Positions 1-6,532 of a stretch of 15,852 bases of DNA are shown here, in pieces. A model generated the notes under the pieces. The model saw only the letters and a program-made list of their open reading frames with translations, was not told where the DNA came from and did not search any database. The stretch covers positions 1 to 15,852 of the forward strand of contig CALZMV010000016.1 of assembly GCA_945788655.1 (NCBI GenBank), written 5' to 3'. A program made the translations under genes and the position numbers. Numbering within the stretch: the first letter of the stretch is position 1; every line of letters starts with the position of its first letter. The stretch is from an uncultured Clostridia bacterium. Its GTDB lineage: Bacteria; Bacillota; Clostridia; Peptostreptococcales; Anaerovoracaceae.

Positions 1-1109
1 TCACTTAGCATCATGCCGAAGAAGATTGCATAAAAGGCTGCATAGATGCTGGTAGGGTCAAAGCCCTTGTAGGCCGGAAGGGAATACATTTCAGTAATAG
101 ATTCGAAAGGAACAAAGAAGTTCTTGTTATCAAGAAGAACCGGAACTTCATCCTCTTCTCCAGGTTCGCTAAATGCAAAGTAGCATCCTGTTTCCTGTAG
201 GATTTTTTCTGCATCTTTAACTAATCTGGAAGGAACCCATCCTTCCATGTAGAATGTCTTTTCTGTCTTTAAGAAATTAGACTTAATCTTTTCTTTATCT
301 GCTGCAATAGTCATAATATCGCAGTAATCTTCAATTGGTTTTCTTAAAGAAGCTTTAAGGGAAACTTCGTTTTCGATCTCGTTTATTTTTTTCTGTAATA
401 CATCTTTTTCGTTTTTAATTCTTGTTAAGTTTTCTGTTACAGATCCTTTAAATTCTCTGAAGGAGATTTCTGTAAAACCTCTCTGTTTCAGCAAATCGAA
501 GGTCTGCTCTCCCACACTCTTAAGACACATAAGTCCGATGTAGCTTAAGTCCTTGTCCTGATTGACAATCTTAATAACTACCCCCGGAATATCATCAACC
601 TCTTCCACCAGAGCCTTTGCATCAACTGCTACAGGTACAACCCCCAGTTTGGTAATGGTCTTTGTGGTTTCAACTGCTTCAAGAGGCTGGTCATATTCCT
701 TCCATGGTTCAAGCATTATGCCATCCTGCTCCAGCTTGTTGATTTGTTCCTTTATGTCTCTTAGCTTTTCTTCAAGTTGCAATACTTCAAGAATGTCAGC
801 TTCTGCTTCCTGCTGACGGGCCTTGATTTTATCGCCGGCGGCCTTGCTTATTGCTCTCCTTGTCTTAAAAAGCGGTGCTCTCGCCTTATCATACTTTTCA
901 AGGAAGGATAATGCCGCTTCTGCCTGATTGATTTTCAAATCCAATTCTGCTGCCGCTTCCTGTGCTTCATCTGCCAGCACTAAACTCTGTAATTCTTCAT
1001 CAGCTAGCTTGGATTTCTGATCAGTAAGCTCAACAGCTCCAAAATCCATGAGGCGTGTCATAATGGATTCTTTATGTTCGTCAAGACCGATTATTGCAAC
1101 CTTTTGCAT
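1..1109 (-). CDS. atpI: V-type ATP synthase subunit I, N-terminal part (cut by left edge)
   Basis: Membrane stator subunit I (the 'a' subunit) of a V/A-type ATPase, which links the peripheral stalk to the ion-conducting ring. The frame starts at ATG 1109 (MQKVAIIGLDEH), one base after the stop of the stalk gene, and stays open to base 1, giving 369 residues. The family N-terminus is visible, followed by long charged coiled-coil helices (roughly residues 50-125 and 200-260) of the cytoplasmic domain. The last visible residues, FFGMMLS, match the conserved FFGMMLxD motif at the first membrane helix, so the whole membrane half lies beyond the edge. The pairing with an upstream stalk gene is the usual order in clostridial V-ATPase operons. 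Whether the enzyme moves Na+ or H+ cannot be told because the ring subunit is outside the window. Confidence 0.93.
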   Translation of the reverse strand, partial: MQKVAIIGLDEHKESIMTRLMDFGAVELTDQKSKLADEELQSLVLADEAQEAAAELDLKINQAEAALSFLEKYDKARAPLFKTRRAISKAAGDKIKARQQEAEADILEVLQLEEKLRDIKEQINKLEQDGIMLEPWKEYDQPLEAVETTKTITKLGVVPVAVDAKALVEEVDDIPGVVIKIVNQDKDLSYIGLMCLKSVGEQTFDLLKQRGFTEISFREFKGSVTENLTRIKNEKDVLQKKINEIENEVSLKASLRKPIEDYCDIMTIAADKEKIKSNFLKTEKTFYMEGWVPSRLVKDAEKILQETGCYFAFSEPGEEDEVPVLLDNKNFFVPFESITEMYSLPAYKGFDPTSIYAAFYAIFFGMMLS

Positions 1110-1110
1110 T

Positions 1111-1437
1111 TTAACGATTGACACTTGAACCCACTATCCTTTCTGTAATTAACTTGATGGCTTCTCCCTGATTATCAGCAGCCTGTTTTTCAAGAGCTTC
1201 ACAAATTTTATCAGCATCATTTAATATGCCATCATAAAGTTCCTTCGCAATACGCTGTCCTTCATCAATCAAAGCCTGACACTTCTGTTTCTCAACAGCA
1301 AAGGCTTCTTCAACCCTTCTGTTGGCTTCATCATTGGTGTCATGTACCATCGTCTTCGCTGATAGCTTGGCATCTCGACGCATCTGGTCAGCCTTTGCTT
1401 CAGCTTCTTTGATTAATTTTAGTTCGTCTTTAAACAA
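1111..1437 (-). CDS. V-type ATPase peripheral stalk subunit (G/H type)
   Basis: A 108-residue, almost wholly charged helical protein that fits the small peripheral-stalk subunit (called G, H or F in different species), which pairs with subunit E to hold the catalytic head against the membrane stator. The evidence is a heptad-like coiled coil rich in Ala, Glu, Lys and Gln from about residue 5 to 95, the size, and its place directly before subunit I as the first gene of the operon. The start is TTG at 1437, supported by AGGAGG seven bases upstream; there is no better ATG. The stop is separated from the subunit I start by a single base, which suggests coupled translation. Sequence alone would not identify such a simple coiled coil; the neighbour gene does. 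Confidence 0.8.
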   Translation of the reverse strand: MFKDELKLIKEAEAKADQMRRDAKLSAKTMVHDTNDEANRRVEEAFAVEKQKCQALIDEGQRIAKELYDGILNDADKICEALEKQAADNQGEAIKLITERIVGSSVNR

Positions 1438-1444
1438 ATCTTTA

Positions 1445-1450
1445 CCTCCT
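1445..1450 (-). promoter_or_regulatory. Ribosome binding site fixing a TTG start (stalk subunit)
   Basis: AGGAGG on the minus strand, seven bases before the TTG at 1437. It supports the non-ATG start of the V-ATPase stalk gene. Confidence 0.75.
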
Positions 1451-1503
1451 AACGTAGGTTTATTGTTTTAAAACTGCGATTAAAAAACAAAAATTTTTCC
1501 CTC

Positions 1504-1532
1504 AATATATACTATACCACCAAAACATCCAA
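1504..1532 (-). promoter_or_regulatory. Candidate promoter of the V-ATPase operon
   Basis: On the minus strand TTGGAT (1532-1527) lies 17 bases before TATATT (1509-1504). An overlapping TATAGT (1516-1511) is an alternative -10. The -35 is poor, so this is only a plausible start for the V-ATPase transcript in the whiA-atp gap. Confidence 0.4.
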
Positions 1533-1543
1533 AAAGATGTTTT
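1522..1543. terminator. AT-rich hairpin in the whiA-ATPase gap, possible weak terminator
   Basis: A perfect 8-bp inverted repeat, AAAACATC / GATGTTTT, with a 6-base loop. On the plus strand it runs into eight T; on the minus strand, the direction of whiA, only four T follow. It could stop whiA transcripts before the ATPase operon, but the stem is weak and it overlaps the candidate ATPase -35 region. Confidence 0.3.
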
Positions 1544-1606
1544 TTTGTGTATTTTTGTCAATATTCCGCCATAAAATCTTAGCAGAATCCTAGCAGACTG
1601 TTGAAA

Positions 1607-2548
1607 TCACAGCTTGTCAGCAATTTCCATTATTTTTTTAATTCTTCCGTTAATTCCCGATTTTGAAAGAGGCGGCTCACACATTTCGCCGATGGAGGCA
1701 ATAGGGAGACTTGGGTTTTCCTTTCTGAGCAGTGCCACTTCCTTAAGTTTCGGCGGAAGCCAATCAAGGCCCTTGATGCTTTCAATCTTCTCCACAGCCT
1801 GACTCTGTCTGATAGCGGCCTCAACGATTCTGTCAAGATTTGCATTGTCGCAGTTTGCCATTCTGTTAACCCTGTTTCTCATAGATTTTTCGACAAGAGT
1901 ATTGGCTATGGTCAAGGAGTGGGTATCTGCCCCCATTATTCCCAGCATATCACCTATATAGTCTGCCTTTTTCATATAGACAATATACGATTTGCCCCTT
2001 TTTGTCTCCTTAGCCTGAAGGTCAACAAAGGAATTTATCAGCTTTTTCAAATCCTTAGCCAGTGTTTCGGTTCTTAAAACAAATTCAAGATGATATGACT
2101 TCTCGGGATTGCTCATGGTACCTGCACCCATAAAAACTCCTCTCATATATGCTTTTTTGCAGCATTTGGTTCTTACAAGTCCACTATATATACCATCAGA
2201 AATATAGTTATTACCTTCTCTTACCAGAAGTATTCCCGTCTCTCTCAGAATCTGTTCGCTTCTGTTAGCGGCATCTATTGTAATCGTGTATGCCCTCTTC
2301 TTGCCTACTGAATTGCCTTCACCTACTTCAAGGGTTGTTTCAATGTCAAAGTAGTCGTGCAAAAGCTTCTTAAAATGCCTTATTACAGCGGGGTTTTCGG
2401 ATGTAACCATTATCTTGAATTTACCAAGGCCTGCAAGGCCGATACTTCCTGCGACTCTTAAGAAACCTGCTATTTCAGCCAACTGGCAGCACTTTTTCTC
2501 AGGCTCTATATGTGCCAATTCATTTTTTACTTCTGATGCAAATGACAT
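1607..2548 (-). CDS. whiA: DNA-binding protein WhiA
   Basis: WhiA, a conserved Gram-positive DNA-binding protein tied to sporulation septation in actinomycetes and to cell division and chromosome segregation in Firmicutes. The 313-residue product has the normal family length. The N-terminus (MSFASEVKNELAHI) and the following LAGLIDADG-like region (about residues 20-190; GFLRVAGSI near 28) are typical. The C-terminal helix-turn-helix ends in the family signature SKSGINGRIKKI; most relatives read SKSGVNHRLRKI, so Gly replaces His here. The start is an ATG preceded by AGAGGAGG. WhiA normally follows rapZ and yvcK directly; here it stands about 6.3 kb away from rapZ with unrelated metabolic genes between, and yvcK is not in the window. 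Confidence 0.96.
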   Translation of the reverse strand: MSFASEVKNELAHIEPEKKCCQLAEIAGFLRVAGSIGLAGLGKFKIMVTSENPAVIRHFKKLLHDYFDIETTLEVGEGNSVGKKRAYTITIDAANRSEQILRETGILLVREGNNYISDGIYSGLVRTKCCKKAYMRGVFMGAGTMSNPEKSYHLEFVLRTETLAKDLKKLINSFVDLQAKETKRGKSYIVYMKKADYIGDMLGIMGADTHSLTIANTLVEKSMRNRVNRMANCDNANLDRIVEAAIRQSQAVEKIESIKGLDWLPPKLKEVALLRKENPSLPIASIGEMCEPPLSKSGINGRIKKIMEIADKL

Positions 2549-2611
2549 AAATGCCTCCTCTTATTTGTATATACCTTATTCTATCCCAATAGCGCCTTAA
2601 AGGAAAGAAAA

Positions 2612-2617
2612 ATTATA
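2612..2617 (-). promoter_or_regulatory. Candidate -10 element for whiA
   Basis: TATAAT on the minus strand, about 64 bases before the whiA ATG and just after the lrp terminator. The hexamer 17 bases upstream (CCTTTT) is not a recognisable -35, so this rests on the -10 and its position alone. Confidence 0.3.
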
Positions 2618-2635
2618 CGTATCCGGGCATTTTAA

Positions 2636-2682
2636 AAAGGCACAGACAGCATGGTTATTAAACACCTTGCATCTATGCCTTT
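2636..2682 (-). terminator. Rho-independent terminator of the Lrp/AsnC gene
   Basis: About 26 bases after the lrp stop, a minus-strand hairpin begins AAAGGCATAGATGCA and closes with TGCTGTCTGTGCCTTT around a 16-base loop. About 12 consecutive pairs including G-U wobbles form the base, with one bulge above, and five T follow. It isolates the lrp transcript from whiA. Confidence 0.75.
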
Positions 2683-2707
2683 CGTTATATTCATATTCTG
2701 TTACTTG

Positions 2708-3133
2708 TTATTTTTCTATAAATGTTGAAAACACCACCTGTGTTTCGGTCTTGCCGAAGCTCTGAAGTTTGCCTAAAAATATTTCCAGCATCGAAGTGCT
2801 CGAAAAAGCCACCTTAATCAGCATGGAATACGGTCCGGTAATATGGCTGCATTCCAAGATACAGGCCTGCTTCATGGCAAATTCCTGAAATTTTTTAATG
2901 TCCTCAGGTCTGACAGTTATAAAAATGTATGCCTTAACCACATATCCGAGTTTCTCCAAATCGATGTCGGCATGGTAACCTTTAATGAAGCCTTCTTTTT
3001 CAAGCTTTTCAACTCTGGCGGAAACAGCAGGTGTTGTAAGAAACACTTCTGCAGACAAATCCTTCAGCGGAATTCGTGCATTGGCCTTCAGTTTTTTTAA
3101 TATGGCCTTGTCTATTGTGTCTAATTCTCTCAT
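2708..3133 (-). CDS. Lrp/AsnC family transcriptional regulator
   Basis: A 141-residue feast/famine regulator. Residues 1-50 form the winged helix-turn-helix (LDTIDKAILKKLKANARIPL, then the recognition region TTPAVSARVEKLEKEG), and residues 65-141 form the RAM ligand-binding domain that mediates oligomerisation and binds an amino acid or related effector. Length and order match the family. The ribosome binding site is weak (GGGAAAGAGA about 11 bases before the ATG), suggesting low expression. It lies just downstream of the decarboxylase operon on the same strand, with what looks like its own extended -10 promoter and a strong terminator. Regulation of the neighbouring decarboxylase and kce genes in response to an amino acid is an inference from position; the sequence does not show the effector. 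Confidence 0.92.
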   Translation of the reverse strand: MRELDTIDKAILKKLKANARIPLKDLSAEVFLTTPAVSARVEKLEKEGFIKGYHADIDLEKLGYVVKAYIFITVRPEDIKKFQEFAMKQACILECSHITGPYSMLIKVAFSSTSMLEIFLGKLQSFGKTETQVVFSTFIEK

Positions 3134-3194
3134 AGCTTGTCTATTCTCTTTCCCACGATATGTTAATCATTACAGTTTAATTAACTATATCCCA

Positions 3195-3203
3195 AGTATA
3201 GCA
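3195..3203 (-). promoter_or_regulatory. Extended -10 promoter for the Lrp/AsnC gene
   Basis: TGCTATACT on the minus strand, about 62 bases before the lrp ATG, fits an extended -10 (TGN plus TATACT). No good -35 is seen 17 bases upstream, where there is a run of T. The 8-base palindrome TTAATTAA at about 3178-3185 lies just downstream and could be part of a regulator site. Confidence 0.5.
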
Positions 3204-3265
3204 TATAGATACAAGAAAAAAAAGCAACAACTAAACAATCTTAAATCAATCCTTAGCCTTTTTGG

Positions 3266-4663
3266 TTATATCGGGTAAGCCTTGTTTTTATAGTCGAATT
3301 TGTCAGGATCCAAGCCTGCTTTTTTCGCCTCTCTGCGCTTAAAATATTCCGGAGCAACCTGTGGGAAAAGTGCATAGCTTAAAACGTCCTCATCCTTTTC
3401 CTTAAAGCCTGCAATTTCCTTTTCCAGACTTTCCATTTCAGGTGACAATAGATCTGCAGGTCTTATAGTTATAGGCTTTTCATCGCCAATAGCTTTTCTG
3501 ACAACCTCATCATTAAAAGGTACCGCTGTCTTTCCGTACTCTCCTCTTAAGATTCCCCTAGTTTCCTTTGAAATAAGCTTATATCTCTCTCCGCTGAGAA
3601 TGTTAAGCACTGCCTGCGTTCCTACTATCTGGGAGGATGGTGTTACAAGAGGAGGCTCTCCAAGGTCTTCACGGACTCTCGGTATCTCCTCAAGAACTTC
3701 AGTGTATTTGTCCATTGCCTTCTGCTCCTTTAACTGCGAAACCAGATTCGAGAGCATTCCTCCGGGAACCTGATACAGCAGACCCTTAAAGTCCACTCCC
3801 ATAACCTTCGGGTCTATTATTTTTTCGTCAAGGAATCTGTCCCTTATCGGCTTGAAATAATCGGCAATCTCTGCAAGAGCCGCCTGATCAAGTTCCGTAT
3901 CCTGACACGTTCCTTTAAATGCTTCCACCATTACTTCTGTTGCCGGCTGGCTGGTTCCATGGGCAAATGGAGAAATTGCAGTATCAATTCCATCGCAGCC
4001 TGCAGCAACTGCCTCCATGTACACTATGGGAGCTGTACCACAGGTGCAGTGGCTGTGCATCTGTATTGGAACAGATACTGTCTCTTTAAGCGCAGTAATG
4101 AGCTTACCTGTTTCTCGTGGAAGAAGTATTCCTGCCATATCTTTAATGCATATTGAATCCGCTCCCATGCTTTCCATATCTGATGCTAGCTTTTTCCAGT
4201 AGTCAAGAGTATATGCCTTGCCGGTGGTGTAAGCCATTGCAAGCTGCACATGTCCACCTTCTTTTTTTGCGGCCTCAACAGCGGTCTCCAAATTCCGAAG
4301 ATCGTTTAAAGCATCGAAAATTCTCAATATGTCAATTCCATTTGAAATGGACTTGCGCACAAAGCATTCAACGACATCGTCTGCATAATGTCTGTATCCA
4401 AGCAGATTCTGTCCTCTAAGAAGCATCTGCAAAGGTGTTTTTTTCACTCTCTTTTTTATTTCTCTAAGACGAATCCAAGGGTCTTCATCCAGAAATCTAA
4501 GACATGCATCAAATGTAGCACCGCCCCAGCATTCAAGAGAGTAATAACCTATATCATCCATTTTCTCAAGGATAGGAATCATATCCTGAGTGCTCATGCG
4601 TGTTGCTGCCAGTGACTGGTGACCATCTCTAAGCACTGTCTCGGTTATTCTAAGCTTTTTCAT
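3266..4663 (-). CDS. oadA: Oxaloacetate decarboxylase alpha / 5S-type carboxyltransferase (no biotin domain)
   Basis: Carboxyltransferase subunit that moves CO2 between a 2-oxo acid (oxaloacetate/pyruvate) and biotin. The 465-residue product has the HMGL-like TIM barrel with the metal and catalytic residues of the 5S/OadA family: D13 in LRDGHQS, K174 in IKDMAG (the lysine that becomes carboxylated), and H203 and H205 in MHSHCTCG. The conserved carboxylase domain follows (about 290-460). The C-terminal biotinyl domain of full-length OadA (about 590 residues) is missing; biotin is supplied by the separate carrier gene two genes upstream. It is the last gene of the operon, 20 bases after oadB. 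PycB (pyruvate carboxylase subunit B) is so similar that it is an alternative name, but the adjacent Na+ pump favours a decarboxylase or transcarboxylase role. Confidence 0.9.
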   Translation of the reverse strand: MKKLRITETVLRDGHQSLAATRMSTQDMIPILEKMDDIGYYSLECWGGATFDACLRFLDEDPWIRLREIKKRVKKTPLQMLLRGQNLLGYRHYADDVVECFVRKSISNGIDILRIFDALNDLRNLETAVEAAKKEGGHVQLAMAYTTGKAYTLDYWKKLASDMESMGADSICIKDMAGILLPRETGKLITALKETVSVPIQMHSHCTCGTAPIVYMEAVAAGCDGIDTAISPFAHGTSQPATEVMVEAFKGTCQDTELDQAALAEIADYFKPIRDRFLDEKIIDPKVMGVDFKGLLYQVPGGMLSNLVSQLKEQKAMDKYTEVLEEIPRVREDLGEPPLVTPSSQIVGTQAVLNILSGERYKLISKETRGILRGEYGKTAVPFNDEVVRKAIGDEKPITIRPADLLSPEMESLEKEIAGFKEKDEDVLSYALFPQVAPEYFKRREAKKAGLDPDKFDYKNKAYPI

Positions 4664-4683
4664 TGCGTTTCACCTCGTAAATT

Positions 4684-5808
4684 CTAAATTCCAAAGATCG
4701 CCATAAATACTCCGGCTACCACTGCAGTTCCTATTACGCCTGCAACATTAGGTCCCATGGCATGCATAAGAAGAAAGTTTGTCGGATCTGCTTCTGCTCC
4801 CACCTTCTGTGATACGCGAGCAGCCATAGGAACAGCAGATACTCCTGCTGAGCCGATAAGAGGATTAATTTTACCCTTGGAAACTTTGCACATTATCTTA
4901 CCGAAAATCACTCCGGAAGCTGTTCCAAAACAGAATGCGGAAAATCCTATAATGACTATCTTTATTGTATCCCAGTTGAGGAATGCTTCTGCACTTGTTG
5001 TTGCACCTACTGAAGTACCCAGCAAAATAACTACAATATACATAAGTGCATTGGATGCTGTTTCTGTAAGCTGACGAACTACTCCGCTTTCTCTAAACAG
5101 ATTACCCAGCATAAGCATGCCTACCAGCGGTGTTGTGGATGGCAGAAGACCGCATACCACAATTGTTACTATTATAGGGAATAGAATTCTTTCTCGCTTG
5201 GAGACAGTTCTCAGCTGTTCCATCTTAATTTTTCGTTCTTCTTCAGTAGTCAATGCCTTCATGATGGGAGGCTGAATTATAGGGACCAGTGACATATACG
5301 AGTATGCCGCCACAGCAATAGGTCCCATTATCTCAGTTTGTCCAAGCTTCATAGCAAGGAAAATGGATGTAGGTCCGTCCGCTCCTCCAATTATGGCAAT
5401 TGCAGCTGCCGCCATATCGTTAAATCCAAATACCATGGCTGTAATATACGCTGCGAAAATACCAAACTGAGCTGCTGCTCCAAGAAGAAAACTTCTTGGA
5501 TTTGCAATCAGTGGTCCAAAGTCGGTAAGAGCCCCAACTCCTAGAAAAATCAGAGAGGGCAATATTGTCCATTCGTCCAGCATGTAAAAGTAATGGAGAA
5601 GTCCGCCTTCCTCCATTATTGGAGGATAAATATTGACAAGCATCATTCCAAATGAGATAGGAAGCAGCAGCAGCGGTTCGTATTGCTTTGCAATAGCAAG
5701 ATACATAAAACCACATGCCACAATAATCATCACAAAATTTCCTATGGTCAGACTCCCAAAAGCAGTCTGTCTTGCCAAATTCTCCAGAGTTTCAAATACG
5801 TAACTCAT
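4684..5808 (-). CDS. oadB: Na+-translocating decarboxylase beta subunit (membrane pump)
   Basis: Membrane subunit that decarboxylates carboxybiotin and exports Na+ (OadB/MmdB/GcdB family). The 374-residue protein is hydrophobic throughout, with about ten membrane segments. It carries the signature GGADGPTSIF (141-150; the family's key Asp is D144) and NPLIGSAGVSAVP (315-327), whose Asn, Gly and Ser correspond to residues implicated in Na+ binding in OadB. The end, HAMGPNVAGVIGTAVVAG, is also typical. Length agrees with MmdB and GcdB rather than the longer Klebsiella OadB. It sits 15 bases after the biotin carrier and 20 bases before oadA, so the five genes are surely one transcript. The pump is generic: which acid is decarboxylated is decided by the carboxyltransferase, not by this subunit. 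Confidence 0.95.
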   Translation of the reverse strand: MSYVFETLENLARQTAFGSLTIGNFVMIIVACGFMYLAIAKQYEPLLLLPISFGMMLVNIYPPIMEEGGLLHYFYMLDEWTILPSLIFLGVGALTDFGPLIANPRSFLLGAAAQFGIFAAYITAMVFGFNDMAAAAIAIIGGADGPTSIFLAMKLGQTEIMGPIAVAAYSYMSLVPIIQPPIMKALTTEEERKIKMEQLRTVSKRERILFPIIVTIVVCGLLPSTTPLVGMLMLGNLFRESGVVRQLTETASNALMYIVVILLGTSVGATTSAEAFLNWDTIKIVIIGFSAFCFGTASGVIFGKIMCKVSKGKINPLIGSAGVSAVPMAARVSQKVGAEADPTNFLLMHAMGPNVAGVIGTAVVAGVFMAIFGI

Positions 5809-5823
5809 ATCCGACCTCTCTTT

Positions 5824-6198
5824 CTACTGCTCAGGTATCACCTTCGCAATATCCTGTCCTGCTTCAACAGAATCTCCCTCTGCAACCAAAATACAGCTTA
5901 TAGTTCCTGCTTCAGGTGCAACCACAGGTATTTCCATTTTCATGGATTCCAGAATAACAATAGCTTCGCCTTTGCTAACTGCATCGCCTTCTTTTTTTAC
6001 AGTTTTCCATATTTTACCTGTTGCTCCGCTTTTAACAGCTACACCGCCCTTAACTGCAGATTCATCAGCCTTTACAGGTTCTGCAGGCTTTACAGGTTCG
6101 TCAGCTGTGCTTATTTTTGTAGCAGCAACTGTTCCGTTTTTTTCTTCAACCTCAACTTCATATGTTTTGTTGTTTACTTTAATTATATATGTCCTCAT
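5824..6198 (-). CDS. Biotin carboxyl carrier subunit of the decarboxylase
   Basis: A 124-residue biotin carrier that shuttles carboxyl groups from the carboxyltransferase to the membrane pump, comparable to MmdC/GcdC and the 1.3S subunit of transcarboxylase. The N-terminal part (1-30, MRTYIIKVNNKTYEVEVEE) is the usual short beta segment. A linker rich in Pro, Ala, Val and Lys (about 31-55) lets the domain swing. The biotinyl domain (about 55-122) has the attachment motif ESMKMEI with biotin on K87, 37 residues from the C-terminus, as is normal. The stop of oadG lies five bases upstream, and AGGTGA just ahead of the ATG serves as ribosome binding site. A biotin protein ligase must be encoded elsewhere. 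Confidence 0.95.
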   Translation of the reverse strand: MRTYIIKVNNKTYEVEVEEKNGTVAATKISTADEPVKPAEPVKADESAVKGGVAVKSGATGKIWKTVKKEGDAVSKGEAIVILESMKMEIPVVAPEAGTISCILVAEGDSVEAGQDIAKVIPEQ

Positions 6199-6203
6199 TT
6201 ACT

Positions 6204-6527
6204 TCACCTTTTATTAAATTTTCTGGCAGTGAACTGTCGCATGCCTTCATTTTTCAGTATTTCTTTTTTATCCTCCTCAAAAGCATGTATTGCAGCGGCT
6301 ATTACCACCGCAATTTCATCATCATATGCTGCCTCTTCCGATGGCTCACCGTCATTTCGGCTTGTAATTATCCTTTCAGCTTCCTGCTTATGATTTTTGT
6401 CTGCTCCATTGGGGATAAATTTAAACATGTAAATAATGCAGCTGATAAAAAGCAACATGAAAAAAACTGTTCCCATTCCAAGACATGTATTCAAAATTGC
6501 TTTAGATAGTATTTCGCCTATTGTCAT
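6204..6527 (-). CDS. oadG: OadG-family small membrane subunit
   Basis: A 107-residue subunit that anchors and assembles the decarboxylase (OadG/MmdD-delta type). It has one N-terminal membrane helix (about residues 14-37, GMGTVFFMLLFISCIIYMF), then a charged hydrophilic stretch, then a helix near 70-85 (DDEIAVVIAAAIHAFEEDKK), which is the typical OadG 'EIAAVIAAAIAA' region, and a basic tail ending in TARKFNKR. The sequence is short and variable as is usual in this family, so identification leans on the EIAVVIAAAIHAF helix and on its place between the 12S-like subunit (five-base gap) and the biotin carrier (five-base gap). GGAGG lies eight bases before the ATG. Confidence 0.87.
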   Translation of the reverse strand: MTIGEILSKAILNTCLGMGTVFFMLLFISCIIYMFKFIPNGADKNHKQEAERIITSRNDGEPSEEAAYDDEIAVVIAAAIHAFEEDKKEILKNEGMRQFTARKFNKR

Positions 6528-6532
6528 TTGCT

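Noticed and set aside
1556..1561. Perfect TTGACA on the minus strand behind whiA
   Set aside because: No -10 at the right distance; the TATATT/TATAGT elements are about 40 bases away.
3204..3265. Terminator for the decarboxylase operon
   Set aside because: A run of nine T follows the oadA stop on the minus strand, but only a poor, interrupted stem precedes it. I could not support a terminator, so some readthrough into lrp is possible.
5683..6393. 236-codon open frame on the plus strand
   Set aside because: It lies antisense over oadB, the biotin carrier and oadG, all clear genes. The product is Phe/Cys/Ser-rich with no family resemblance and no ribosome binding site.
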